Shown piece after piece: positions 43,925-51,974 of a stretch of 51,974 nt of DNA. Source of the DNA: Chromatiaceae bacterium (lineage in GTDB: Bacteria > Pseudomonadota > Gammaproteobacteria > Chromatiales > Chromatiaceae); assembly GCA_022340805.1 (NCBI GenBank), contig JAJDNF010000070.1, forward strand, positions 1 through 51,974. Reading direction: 5' to 3'. The notes beneath the pieces are model-generated. The model was not told the DNA's origin and ran no database searches. It saw nothing but the letters and a program-made list of their open reading frames with translations. Positions within the stretch are counted from its first letter, which is position 1, and each line of letters begins with the position of its first letter. The position numbers and the translations under genes were made by a program.

Positions 43925-44659
43925 CTAGACGTAAAAGCTGGTCGCGAGCGTGCCGAGCACCAGCGCCCAGCCGTCGACCAACACGAACAACATGATCTTG
44001 AACGGCAGCGAGATGATCAGTGGCGACAGCATCATCATGCCCATCGACATCAGTACGCTGGCCACCACCAGATCGATTACCAGAAACGGGATGAACAGCA
44101 GGAAGCCGATCTGGAAAGCGGTCTTCAATTCACTGGTCGCGAATGCCGGCATCAGCAGCGTGAACGGCACGTCGGCCTCATTCACGAACGCCTCCTTGCC
44201 GGAGATCCTGGCGAACAGTGCCAGATCATCGTCGCGTGTCTGCGCCATCATGAACTCGCGCACCGGCAACTTGGCCGCATCGATCGCCTGCTCGGCAGTG
44301 ATCTGATCGGCCAGGTACGGCTGCACGGCGGTGTCGTACACCTGGCTCAGCACCGGCCCCATGATGAAGAACGTCAGGAACAGGGACAGGCCGATCAGTA
44401 TCTGATTCGATGGGGTCTGCGCGGTACCCAGTGCCTGGCGCAGGATCGACAGTACGATCACGATGCGCGTGAACGAGGTCATCATGATCAGCGCCGCCGG
44501 CAGCAGGCTCAGCGCGGTCATGAGCAGCAACACCTGCAGCGACAGCGTGTAGGTCTGCTGGCCGTCGGTGCCGGGGGTCATGGTCAGCGCGTCGACGCCC
44601 GGCGCAGCCAGCACGGCCTGGGAGACGAACAGCGCAGCGAGCACCAGCAGCCACCTCAC
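43925..44659 (-). CDS. fliP: FliP, export gate membrane protein
   Basis: Core export-channel protein of 244 residues from a GTG at 44659 that overlaps the fliO stop (GTGA). It has a cleavable signal peptide (about 1-20, [16 protein letters not shown]) as known for FliP, then four helices. Key blocks are [40 protein letters not shown] and the methionine-rich gasket [20 protein letters not shown]. The longer upstream frame lies inside fliO and was rejected. Confidence 0.95.
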   Translation of the reverse strand: MRWLLVLAALFVSQAVLAAPGVDALTMTPGTDGQQTYTLSLQVLLLMTALSLLPAALIMMTSFTRIVIVLSILRQALGTAQTPSNQILIGLSLFLTFFIMGPVLSQVYDTAVQPYLADQITAEQAIDAAKLPVREFMMAQTRDDDLALFARISGKEAFVNEADVPFTLLMPAFATSELKTAFQIGFLLFIPFLVIDLVVASVLMSMGMMMLSPLIISLPFKIMLFVLVDGWALVLGTLATSFYV

Positions 44660-45087
44660 GACACGCGCTCCCCTGCGGCGTGGCTGGAACGCACGGACAG
44701 TGCGTCCAACTGGTCCGCGAAGTCGTGCTGCGGAGCCGGCCCATCTCCCAGGACCAGCAGGGTCTGAACCCGGCCGGGCGCGATCCCGACCAGCAGACGT
44801 CGGCCCTCGACCGAGAGCAGCACGGCCTTTTCGCGGGCCCCGAGAGAGACGCCGCCGAGAATCTGCACCTGGCCCTTGCCGATCCCGGGTACCTGGACGT
44901 AGCGCTTCACCAGCCACGCGAGCGCCACGATGATCCCCAGTACCAGCAGCAGGCCGAGCGCGGTGTCGACCAGGTTGCCGGCGCTCAATGGCGACTCGAC
45001 CAGGCGCGCCGGGGCCTCGCCCGGTGCCGCGCCGGCGACGTCGACGATCAGGGCCAGCGGCACAGTGACGGTGAACTTGTTGTACAT
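44656..45087 (-). CDS. fliO: FliO, export gate assembly protein
   Basis: Single-pass protein of 143 residues that helps FliP assemble. A leader-like N-terminus ([14 protein letters not shown]) and a membrane helix (about 40-62, [15 protein letters not shown]) precede the FliO domain: [20 protein letters not shown], then [16 protein letters not shown]. It is poorly conserved in the family, so position between fliN and fliP matters. It is 58 bp after fliN. Confidence 0.9.
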   Translation of the reverse strand: MYNKFTVTVPLALIVDVAGAAPGEAPARLVESPLSAGNLVDTALGLLLVLGIIVALAWLVKRYVQVPGIGKGQVQILGGVSLGAREKAVLLSVEGRRLLVGIAPGRVQTLLVLGDGPAPQHDFADQLDALSVRSSHAAGERVS

Positions 45088-45145
45088 GGGTATTACCGGG
45101 TATCGATGACTGAACTGTCGGCTTGTATCGACGTGCCTGCGGCGA

Positions 45146-45559
45146 TCATCCAGCCAGCTTCTTGACCCGGTCGGACGGACTGACGATGTCGGTCAGGCGG
45201 ATGCCGAACTTTTCGTTGACCACGACGACCTCGCCCTGCGCGATAAGGGTGCCGTTCACCAGCACGTCCATCGGCTCGCCGGCCAGGCGGTCGAGTTCCA
45301 CGACCGATCCCTGGTTGAGCTGCAGCAGGTTGCGGATGTTGATGCGTGCCCGGCCTATCTCCATCGAGATGGTGATCGGCACGTCAAGAATCGCATCGAT
45401 CTTGATGTCCCCGGAGACCATGCCGTACGAATCGGGCTTCAACTGCTGAAACTCCGCAGCCTGTGCGCTGCCGGCATGCTCGCCCGGCCCCTGCTCCTCC
45501 AGCGCCGCTGCCCACTCGTCGGCGAGGGCCTCGTCTGCGCTTTTCTGATCGTCACTCAT
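45146..45559 (-). CDS. fliN: FliN, motor switch protein
   Basis: C-ring protein of 137 residues. An acidic, variable N-terminal part (1-55) precedes the SpoA domain: ILDVPITISMEIGRARINIR, then NLLQLNQGSVVELDRLAGEP and MDVLVNGTLIAQGEVVVVNE, ending RLTDIVSPSDRVKKL. The start at 45559 (MSDDQKSAD) was chosen because GCGGGA lies seven bases upstream; the ATG six bases earlier is too close to it. It follows fliM after 16 bp. Confidence 0.95.
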   Translation of the reverse strand: MSDDQKSADEALADEWAAALEEQGPGEHAGSAQAAEFQQLKPDSYGMVSGDIKIDAILDVPITISMEIGRARINIRNLLQLNQGSVVELDRLAGEPMDVLVNGTLIAQGEVVVVNEKFGIRLTDIVSPSDRVKKLAG

Positions 45560-45575
45560 TGTCATTCCCGCCTTG

Positions 45576-46631
45576 TCACGCCTGTTTGTGCGGCACCATC
45601 TCGGCACCCTTTTCCTGTTTCCGCGGCGCGATCAGTTCATGCAGCTGGCGTGAACCGTTGCGCTCAATCCATTCCGAGATCTTGATGGCATAGCTGTTGT
45701 TGTGAACACCGAGATGGCCACGAAAGATCGGCAGGCTCTCGGCGCACACCTCTACCTCGTCCTTGACCTCGAGAGGAATGATGTCGCCAACCCGCAGCCC
45801 TGCCACCACCTGCAGTGGCAGCGTCGCCTCGCCCAGCACGCTGCTGATCTCTACGCTGGCCCCCATCACCTCTTCACGCATCGCCAATTCCCAGCGTTCG
45901 TCGCGTTCGCCGCGGTCGCTCTGCACGCCTGCGTCGAGCAGGTCGCGGATCGGTTCCATCATCGAGTAGGGCAGGCAGATGTAAAAATCACCGCCGCCTG
46001 ACTCCAGGTCGACATTGAACGTCGTGACGATCACGACCTCGGACGGCGAGACGATGTTTGCGAACTGCGGGTTCACCTCGGAATTGAGGTATTCGAACTC
46101 GATATCGAGGACCGGCTGCCAGGCCATCTTCAGGTCGTGGTACGAGATCGCCAGCAGCATCTGGATGACGCGTATCTCGGTCGGGGTGAAATCGCGGCCC
46201 TCGATCTTGGTGTGGAAGCGCCCGGTGCCACCAAAGAAGCTGTCGACTACGCTGAACACCAGCTTCGGATCGAGCACGAACAGCGACTTGCCGCGCAGCG
46301 GGCTGACCTTGGTGATGTTGAGGCTGGTCGGGACGAACAGGCTGTGCACAAACTCGGAGAACTTGAGCATCTGCACGCCCGACACCGAGATGTCCGCACT
46401 GCGCCGCAGCATGTTGAACAGGCTGGTGCGGAAATAGCGTGCAAAGCGCTCGTTGATCATCTCCAGCGTCGGCAGCCGACCGCGGACAATGCGGTCCTGG
46501 CTGGCGAAGTCGTAGTTGCGCGCGATCGTCGGATCGAGTGACTCCTCGCCACCCGTCTCGACCTCGCCGCTGTCGACGCCGTGCAGGAGGGCGTCGATTT
46601 CGTCCTGGGAAAGAAGGTCGGAGCCAGCCAT
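45576..46631 (-). CDS. fliM: FliM, motor switch protein
   Basis: C-ring protein of 351 residues to which CheY-P binds. The N-terminal peptide LLSQDEIDALLHGV is the CheY-docking site. The middle CheC-like domain (about 45-230) includes RLPTLEMINERFARYFRTSL and the GGTGRFHTKIEGRDFTPTE loop. The C-terminal SpoA domain (about 255-325) includes LPLQVVAGLRVGDIIPLEVK. It starts two bases after fliL. Confidence 0.97.
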   Translation of the reverse strand: MAGSDLLSQDEIDALLHGVDSGEVETGGEESLDPTIARNYDFASQDRIVRGRLPTLEMINERFARYFRTSLFNMLRRSADISVSGVQMLKFSEFVHSLFVPTSLNITKVSPLRGKSLFVLDPKLVFSVVDSFFGGTGRFHTKIEGRDFTPTEIRVIQMLLAISYHDLKMAWQPVLDIEFEYLNSEVNPQFANIVSPSEVVIVTTFNVDLESGGGDFYICLPYSMMEPIRDLLDAGVQSDRGERDERWELAMREEVMGASVEISSVLGEATLPLQVVAGLRVGDIIPLEVKDEVEVCAESLPIFRGHLGVHNNSYAIKISEWIERNGSRQLHELIAPRKQEKGAEMVPHKQA

Positions 46632-46633
46632 GT

Positions 46634-47149
46634 TTATTGCATCACAAATTGGGTGAAGAACACGCCCTTGATCTCTCCGGGCTCGTTGAGCTCCCTGAGC
46701 TTGCTGCTCAGGAGTTCGAATATCGCCTTCTGCAGGGCCTCCTTGCCCTGCACGGTCATCAGCCCGGCGGACTGCTGCTCCTCGAGCAGGTTCAGCAGGT
46801 GATGACGCAGCATCGGGGCGTTGGCGTCGAGGGTCGCGAGCACGCTGGGCGTGCGCGTCATCACCTCGATCGCGATCTGCAGCATCCCGGCCGGTCCGCC
46901 CGGCGGCAGGTTGACCACGAACGCGGGGTCGAGCTTGTGATACACCGGCTCGCCCTCCTCGACCGCTACCGCCTCCTGCTGCGGACTGTCTTCGCCGTCG
47001 GCGGTCTGCTGTTGCGCACCGCCGACCAGGAACAGGGCCGCGGCGCCCGCGCCCAGCAGCAGCAACGCCGCGACCGCGATGATCAGGATCAGCTTCTTCT
47101 TGCCGCCGCGCGGCGGCTCGTCCCCAGCGATGTCTTTCTCGTCGGCCAT
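46634..47149 (-). CDS. fliL: FliL, basal body-associated protein
   Basis: Protein of 171 residues that sits beside the stators. One membrane helix near the N-terminus (about 18-42, LILIIAVAALLLLGAGAAAL) is followed by a linker and the FliL domain: VYHKLDPAFVVNLPPGGPAG and VLATLDANAPMLRHHLLNLL. The C-terminus ends IKGVFFTQFVMQ, a family mark. It is the first gene of the fliL-flhA run, 60 bp after the sigma-54 site. Confidence 0.95.
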   Translation of the reverse strand: MADEKDIAGDEPPRGGKKKLILIIAVAALLLLGAGAAALFLVGGAQQQTADGEDSPQQEAVAVEEGEPVYHKLDPAFVVNLPPGGPAGMLQIAIEVMTRTPSVLATLDANAPMLRHHLLNLLEEQQSAGLMTVQGKEALQKAIFELLSSKLRELNEPGEIKGVFFTQFVMQ

Positions 47150-47209
47150 CGGCGCACTTGCGTCCTCAGTAGCGTTGAGCCACGGCGAAACCGGCTCTGC
47201 ACCACAGAC

Positions 47210-47225
47210 TGCAATCCTTGTGCCA
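47210..47225 (-). promoter_or_regulatory. sigma-54 promoter of the fliL operon
   Basis: On the minus strand TGGCACAAGGATTGCA agrees with TGGCAC-N5-TTGCA at every consensus position, GG and GC 10 nt apart. It is 60 bp upstream of the fliL start, giving a leader of about 50 nt. Confidence 0.88.
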
Positions 47226-47407
47226 GCAAGTGAGGGGATTTTTTATTCTTTACAGTCAGACAGTTACGAAACACATCACCGGCAACGTCAGGCATTTGAC
47301 GACTTTTAGGATCGGCTGCAGGCAAAAAGTCGGCGGGGTCGATGGGGCGACAGTGCGCGCCTCGCCGGCCACGAAAAGGCCGCGACCGGGCATCGCGTGG
47401 GGACGGA

Positions 47408-48091
47408 TCAGCGCCTGAGGATGGCCATCCAGCGCCAGAAACTGAGCAGGCTGGCCAGTGACGCGGCGACATAGGTCCAGGCCGCGGCGCGCAGGATCCG
47501 CCTGGCCGCCGGCCTCTGTTCGGGTTCGAGGAACCCCGCCTCGAGCACCGGCAGGGCCTTGCCGAAACTGGCATCGAGCTCGACCGGCAGCGTGACCAGC
47601 TGAACCACGACGCCGAAGCCCATCACCAGGAAGCCTCCCAGCACCGACACCAGGGCCGGCGACGGGGCACGCGCCAACAGCCCGAACAGCGGCGCGGCCA
47701 GGATCAGCAGGGATCCCAGACGCGCGGCCCAGACGGCCGACCCGGCCAGCCGCGAGCGCAGCATGAACAGCGGCTCACCGCGCGCATGCTGCAGCGCATG
47801 GCCGCACTCGTGCGCGGCCACGGTGATCGCGGTCAGCGTGCGGCCGTCGAACTTGTCCGGGGTAAGGCGCACGCAGCGCGCGCCCGGGTCGTAGTGGTCG
47901 CCGGCCTCGCTTGTCTCGACCTTGACCCCGTCGAGGCCGAAGCGCGCGAGCAGATGGTGGGCCAGCTCGCCGCCGGTGCCGGGGAAGTTGCGCTCGGGCT
48001 CGCGATTGTGGCGCGCCAGAACCTGCTGCACCCAGACCTGGGGCAGGAAGATCATCGCCAGCACAGCCAGGAATACCAACAGGTAGATCAT
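47408..48091 (-). CDS. membrane zinc metallopeptidase (YugP-like)
   Basis: Neutral zinc metallopeptidase of the YugP/PF04298 family, 227 residues. An N-terminal helix (LLVFLAVLAMIFLPQVWVQQ) is followed by the catalytic HECGH motif in VAAHECGHALQHARG, then three helices, with the third zinc-ligand region near ELDASFGKALPVLE. The substrate is unknown. It is on the same strand as fliL but ends before the sigma-54 promoter, and its start abuts the MFS gene stop (adjacent bases 48091/48092), suggesting an operon with it. Confidence 0.85.
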   Translation of the reverse strand: MIYLLVFLAVLAMIFLPQVWVQQVLARHNREPERNFPGTGGELAHHLLARFGLDGVKVETSEAGDHYDPGARCVRLTPDKFDGRTLTAITVAAHECGHALQHARGEPLFMLRSRLAGSAVWAARLGSLLILAAPLFGLLARAPSPALVSVLGGFLVMGFGVVVQLVTLPVELDASFGKALPVLEAGFLEPEQRPAARRILRAAAWTYVAASLASLLSFWRWMAILRR

Positions 48092-49378
48092 TCAGCCCTC
48101 CATTGCGCGCGCCTCGCGTTCGCCCTCCGCGACCCGCACCTTGCCCAGCAGCCAGGCACCGACGAGGAACAACAGCAGCACGCTCAGGATGCCGTGCCGT
48201 GCGCTGCCGCTGAGCAGGGCCACCCAGCCGACCAGCAGCGGGCCGATCACCGCGGCGAACTTGCCCATCATGTTGTACAGGCCGAACAGGCGCCCGGCAT
48301 GTTCCACCGGTATCAGGCGGCCAAACAGCGCGCGACTCATCGACTGGATGCCGCCCTGGACCAGGCCGATCACCACCGCGAGCGCATAGAACTCCCAGCT
48401 CGCGGTCATCTGCCAGGCCCAGAACACCACGATCACGTAGCCGCTCAGGGCCAGCCAGATCGCGCGCTTGGCGCCGATCCGTTCACCGATGCGGCCAAAC
48501 AGCAGCGCCGCCGGAAAGCCGACGACCTGGGTGACCAGCAGTGCGGCCAGCAGGCCGTCTGCGGCGAACCCGAGCGACAGCCCGTAGTCGACCGCCATGC
48601 GCACTATCGTGTCGACCCCGTCGATGTAACACCAGTAGGCGATCAGGAACAGGAATGCCATGCGCAGGCCGCGCAGCAGGGACCAGGTCTCGTTGAACTC
48701 GCGCCAGGCCTGGCGCATCCCGGCACCCACCGCAAGCGCCGGCCGGTGCGGCGCCTCTTCGACGAACAGCAACACCGGCAGCGTGAACAGCGCCCACCAC
48801 AACGCGACCATCAGGAAGGCCACGCGCACCGCCTCGGCCTTGCCGGTCAGGCCGAAGGCGTCGGGGAACAACACCATCAGCACATTGACCGCAAACAGCA
48901 GGCCGCCGCCCAGATAGCCGAGCGCATAACCCAGCGCGGACACCCGCTCGAGTTCGGGCCTGTCAGCGACATCCAGCAGCATCGCATCGTAGGTCACATT
49001 GCCGCCGGCGAAACCGAGCACCCCGAACACGTACAGACCGGCGGCGACCAGCCAGTAACCCTCGGCGACCAGAAACAGGCCACCGGTCATCAGCACACCG
49101 AGCGTCGTCATGAGCAGCAGCAGCCTCTTCTTGCGGCCGCTGCGGTCGGCGATCACCCCAAGCACGGGTGCCAGCAGCACCACCAGCAGCGAGGCGATCG
49201 CATTGGCCGTGCCCAGGCGGACCGTGCTCTCGGTGGCGGACATGCCAGTCGCCCAGTAGGACTTGAAAAACACCGGGAAGAAACCGGCCATCACCGTGGT
49301 CGCAAACGCCGAGTTGGCCCAGTCGTACAGGGCCCATGACCACTGCGCCCGGCGTCGTGAGGCCGCCTCGGCGGGCAT
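48092..49378 (-). CDS. MFS transporter, UMF1/Atg22-like
   Basis: Major facilitator of 428 residues with about 12 helices. The opening WSWALYDWANSAFATTVMAG and FFPVFFKSYWATG is the mark of the UMF1/Atg22-like group. The loop between helices 2 and 3 carries GVIADRSGRKKRLLLLMTTL, the MFS signature. The substrate is unknown. The ATG at 49378 overlaps the stop of the ABC permease by one base (TGATG), so the longer frame to 50272, antisense-like within the permease gene, was rejected. Confidence 0.88.
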   Translation of the reverse strand: MPAEAASRRRAQWSWALYDWANSAFATTVMAGFFPVFFKSYWATGMSATESTVRLGTANAIASLLVVLLAPVLGVIADRSGRKKRLLLLMTTLGVLMTGGLFLVAEGYWLVAAGLYVFGVLGFAGGNVTYDAMLLDVADRPELERVSALGYALGYLGGGLLFAVNVLMVLFPDAFGLTGKAEAVRVAFLMVALWWALFTLPVLLFVEEAPHRPALAVGAGMRQAWREFNETWSLLRGLRMAFLFLIAYWCYIDGVDTIVRMAVDYGLSLGFAADGLLAALLVTQVVGFPAALLFGRIGERIGAKRAIWLALSGYVIVVFWAWQMTASWEFYALAVVIGLVQGGIQSMSRALFGRLIPVEHAGRLFGLYNMMGKFAAVIGPLLVGWVALLSGSARHGILSVLLLFLVGAWLLGKVRVAEGEREARAMEG

Positions 49379-50154
49379 CAGCTCTTGATCCCGACGCCGC
49401 GCGCCAGCAGCCACATCGCAAAGGCAGCGAGTGCGACAATAAAGCCCAGGATGATCGCGAACGCCTGCCACATCGCGATGTCGCTCACGCCTAGCAGGCC
49501 ATAGCGGAAGGCGTTCACCATATACAGCACCGGGTTCACCAGCGAGACCTGCTGCCAAAAGGTCGGCAGCATGCTGATCGAGTAGAACACCCCGCCGAGA
49601 TAGGTGAGCGGGGTCAGCACGAAGGTCGGCACGATCGAGATGTCGTCGAAGCTGTTGGCATAGACCGCATTGATGAAACCGGCAGTCGAGAACAGCACCG
49701 AGGTGAGCACGAACACCGCCAGCGTCACACCGTAACTGTGGATGTTGAGATCGGTGAAGAACGAAGAGACCGCGGTCACGACCACGCCGACCGTCACACC
49801 GCGCGCAACACCGCCTGAGACATACCCGGCCAGGATGATGAAGTTCGGCAGCGGCGCGATCAGCAACTCCTCGATGTTGTGCTGGAACTTGCTGCTGTAA
49901 AAGCTCGACACCACATTCGCATAGCTGTTCGAGATCACTGACATCAGGATCAGCCCGGGAACGATGAAATCGATATAGCGGAAGCCTTCCATGTCGCCGA
50001 TCTGCGAGCCGATCAGCTTGCCGAAGATCACGAAGTACAGCGCCATCGTGATCGCCGGCGGCAGCACGGTCTGCACCCAGATGCGGGTGAAGCGCAGGAT
50101 TTCCTTGGTAAGGATGGTCTTGAACGCGACCCAGTAGACCGGCACCGCAGTCAT
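49378..50154 (-). CDS. ABC-2 type transport permease (YadH-like)
   Basis: Permease of 258 residues with six membrane helices. It begins VYWVAFKTILTKEILRFTRI, and the motif LAGYVSGGVARGVTVGVVVT and GGVFYSISMLPTFWQQVSLV are typical of YadH/DrrB-type exporters. With the ATPase encoded just upstream (4-bp ATGA overlap) it should form a homodimeric exporter; cargo unknown. Confidence 0.9.
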   Translation of the reverse strand: MTAVPVYWVAFKTILTKEILRFTRIWVQTVLPPAITMALYFVIFGKLIGSQIGDMEGFRYIDFIVPGLILMSVISNSYANVVSSFYSSKFQHNIEELLIAPLPNFIILAGYVSGGVARGVTVGVVVTAVSSFFTDLNIHSYGVTLAVFVLTSVLFSTAGFINAVYANSFDDISIVPTFVLTPLTYLGGVFYSISMLPTFWQQVSLVNPVLYMVNAFRYGLLGVSDIAMWQAFAIILGFIVALAAFAMWLLARGVGIKS

Positions 50155-51086
50155 TGCGCCCGCCCTCCCGCTTCGCCGCCACCCTTGACCATATCGATGA
50201 ACAGCTGCTCGAGACGGTTCTGCTTGTTGCGCAGGCTGAGCACCTCGATACGGCGCTCGCCGAGTGCCGCAAACAGCGGGGTAAGACCGCTGGCGCGGGT
50301 CACCGCGACCTCCAGTGTCGTGCTGTCGCGTAACTGGATCGAGAAACCGGGTATCAGCGGTGGTTCGCTGAGTTCGTCGCGCACGTCAAGCACGAAGGTC
50401 TCGGTGTGCAGACGGCGCAACAGCTCGGTCATTTTTGCGCGTTCGGCGATCCGCCCGTGGTTGATGATCGCGATGTGCCGGCACAGGTTCTCGGCCTCCT
50501 CGAGGTAGTGGGTGGTCAGGATGATGGTCGTGCCACCGAGGTTGATCTCGCGCAGGAAGTCCCACATCGAGCGGCGGATCTCGATATCCACGCCCGCGGT
50601 CGGCTCATCGAGGATCAGCAGCCGCGGGTCGTGGACCAGCGCCCGCGCGATCATCAGGCGGCGCTTCATGCCGCCGGACAGTTCGCGTGCCTGGACGTCC
50701 TTCTTGCCCCACAGGTCCAGCTGCCTCAGCGAGGCCTCCGCGCGCCGGTAGGCCTCGCGCCTAGGGATCCCATAGTAGCCGGCCTGGTTGACCACGATCT
50801 CTACCACCGGCTCGAACTGGTTGAAGTTGAACTCCTGCGGCACCAGGCCGATGCAGGCCTTTACTGCGGACGGATCGCGGTCGAGGTCGTGCCCGAACAC
50901 ACTCACCTGCCCCGCGGTCTTGTTGACCAGCGAGCTGATGATCCCGATTGCGGTCGACTTGCCGGCACCGTTCGGCCCGAGCAGCGCGAAGAAGTCGCCC
51001 TCCTCCACCTCGAGATCGATGCCGCGCAGCGCCTCGTGGCCGTTGCGATAGGTCTTGCGCAGATCCTTGATGGCCAGTGCCTTCAT
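50151..51086 (-). CDS. ABC transporter ATP-binding protein (YadG-like)
   Basis: ATPase of 311 residues. Walker A is LLGPNGAGKSTAIGI (about residues 36-50), the signature is ARELSGGMKRRLMIARAL, Walker B is LLILDEPTAGVDIEIRR, and the switch His is in ILTTHYLEEAENLCRH. The C-terminal extension after 220 is typical of the YadG/CcmA-like exporters. First gene of a likely four-gene run (ATPase, permease, MFS, zinc peptidase). Confidence 0.92.
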   Translation of the reverse strand: MKALAIKDLRKTYRNGHEALRGIDLEVEEGDFFALLGPNGAGKSTAIGIISSLVNKTAGQVSVFGHDLDRDPSAVKACIGLVPQEFNFNQFEPVVEIVVNQAGYYGIPRREAYRRAEASLRQLDLWGKKDVQARELSGGMKRRLMIARALVHDPRLLILDEPTAGVDIEIRRSMWDFLREINLGGTTIILTTHYLEEAENLCRHIAIINHGRIAERAKMTELLRRLHTETFVLDVRDELSEPPLIPGFSIQLRDSTTLEVAVTRASGLTPLFAALGERRIEVLSLRNKQNRLEQLFIDMVKGGGEAGGRAQ

Positions 51087-51366
51087 AGTGAAATCCGTAA
51101 TGCGTCGGGCGCCTATGGTAAATCACTCGACGCCGCGGAATCCCGCGTGCCGAGGGGCGGCATGCCCGGCAGTCGCCGCGCAGGCCGGGGGAATCGTCCC
51201 CCGGGGCCGTCATTTCCCCATGCCGGGCGCGTTCCGCGGGTAGGCATCATGCGATTGCGCAAACCCCGCATTGTCGAGATCAGGCACGAACCGGCCTCTG
51301 TGGTGCTATGCAAACACCGGCACAGGCGGTGTAATGGATACCCGTACCAAGATTGAAACCTGACTC

Positions 51367-51657
51367 ATGGCCATCGAGACAAACATCCTGCCTGGTGCCG
51401 AGGTGACCTGTGCGAGCTGTCAGGCCTGCTGTTGCCGGCTGGAGGTCATGCTCATTTCCGATACCCGGGTGCCCGATCATCTGACGCAGACCGACGAGTG
51501 GGGCGGAAGGAGCATGGCACGGCTGGACGATGGCTGGTGTGCGGCGCTGGACCGAAACACCATGCTTTGCATGATCTACGAGAACCGGCCAGGAGTCTGC
51601 CGTGAATACGAGATGGGAGGGTACGAGTGCATGGCCGAGCGCACCGCCCCGACCTGA
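51367..51657 (+). CDS. YkgJ-type cysteine-cluster protein
   Basis: Protein of 96 residues with the CxxCxxCC pattern of the zinc- or iron-sulfur-binding YkgJ family: VTCASCQACCCRLEVM near the start and RPGVCREYEMGGYEC near the end, with a middle Cys in DDGWCAALDRNTMLC. The family is thought to bind a metal centre; its function is not established. It is divergent from the ABC genes and 77 bp before the next gene. Confidence 0.85.
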   Translation: MAIETNILPGAEVTCASCQACCCRLEVMLISDTRVPDHLTQTDEWGGRSMARLDDGWCAALDRNTMLCMIYENRPGVCREYEMGGYECMAERTAPT

Positions 51658-51734
51658 CGAGGACCGCTATCGCGCCCGAGCCGCCCCCGAGGCTCCCCCA
51701 TTTTCCCCGTCCCTGAATTGTGGAGGCATCAACG

Positions 51735-51974
51735 ATGCGCAAGAGAATCATCGAGTCAGGTCAGCAAGGCACCGCCCACCCCAACGATGAGTGGTTGGAT
51801 CTGGAGGCGCTGGCCGAGGTGGAGATCACCTCAGAGGATCCGACGCATCCGATCGAGTCTGCATTGCTGCCAGGGCAGTCGTCCGGATGGCGGGCGGCCA
51901 ATACCGGACCGCAGACGGTCCGGCTGTTGTTCGCCGCTCCACGGCCCCTGCGGCGGATTCTGCTGCAGTTTGAA
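51735..51974 (+). CDS. unknown protein, cut by the window edge
   Basis: An open frame of 80 codons from an ATG at 51735 with GGAGG nine bases upstream, running off the right end. The peptide begins MRKRIIESGQQGTAHPNDEW, and the segment VEITSEDPTHPIESALLPGQ followed by SGWRAANTGPQTVRLLF has the beta-strand feel of a discoidin/F5-8C-like carbohydrate-binding fold. That is a guess from pattern; the family cannot be fixed from this part. Confidence 0.65.
   Translation, partial: MRKRIIESGQQGTAHPNDEWLDLEALAEVEITSEDPTHPIESALLPGQSSGWRAANTGPQTVRLLFAAPRPLRRILLQFE

Noticed and set aside
47786..49339. Plus-strand 517-codon open frame, His/Gln/Arg-rich
   Set aside because: Antisense to the zinc peptidase and MFS genes, which have clear motifs; typical high-GC shadow frame.
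1..51974. CRISPR arrays, rRNA, toxin-antitoxin or restriction systems
   Set aside because: No regularly spaced repeats, rRNA motifs or recognisable defence genes were seen on either strand.

Overview
The window reads as chromosomal DNA of a motile gammaproteobacterium. The main reason is the gene order of the right-hand block: fliL-M-N-O-P-Q-R-flhB-flhA, flhF-flhG-fliA, cheY-cheZ-cheA-cheB, motC-motD, parC-parP, cheW and DUF2802. This order is typical of polar-flagellated Pseudomonas/Vibrio/Chromatiales-type bacteria. PqiABC, AsmA, YbaK, YadGH-type and DUF465 genes agree with that. Genus cannot be fixed from sequence alone.

Layout. Positions 1-17.6 kb are accessory and partly decayed. They hold a periplasmic HAD phosphatase, two cytochrome c'-like genes (one frameshifted), a ClsC-like phospholipase D lipoprotein, an IS5-type element with most of its transposase deleted sitting against a broken HAD gene, a large unknown exported coiled-coil protein, an IS481/IS3-type transposase stump, a pair of inverted 148-bp MITE-like repeats flanking a CYTH-domain gene and an orphan membrane protein, an intact pqi operon with PqiA split into two genes, and remnants of a patatin, a FadL porin and two unrecognised genes. 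From 17.75 to 20.95 kb lie two photolyase/cryptochrome genes in tandem. From 20.95 to 22.34 kb is an integration scar at tRNA-Ser(GGA): an IS66 end, a tyrosine-recombinase stump and a 19-bp duplication of the tRNA 3' end. From 22.4 to 27.3 kb are housekeeping-type genes (YbaK-like deacylase, methyltransferase, AsmA, DUF4197).

From 27.4 to 47.2 kb, all on the minus strand, is the motility and chemotaxis block. Two excellent sigma-54 sites (39166-39181 before flhF, 47210-47225 before fliL) and one sigma-28 site (36080-36106 before cheY) are visible. They suggest a class hierarchy: sigma-54 drives the export apparatus, switch and flhF-flhG-fliA, then FliA drives the chemotaxis, stator and array-positioning genes. 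CheA is unusual: the P2 domain is not recognisable and three 36-residue tandem repeats occupy its place. The remainder (47.4-51.1 kb) carries a membrane zinc peptidase, an MFS carrier and an ABC-2 exporter pair, followed by a small cysteine-cluster gene and a truncated unknown gene at the right edge.

The least explained items are the 148-bp inverted repeats, the CheA linker repeats, the 593-residue exported protein and the 57-residue protein between cheW and DUF2802. No complete novel multi-gene system could be demonstrated by reading alone.
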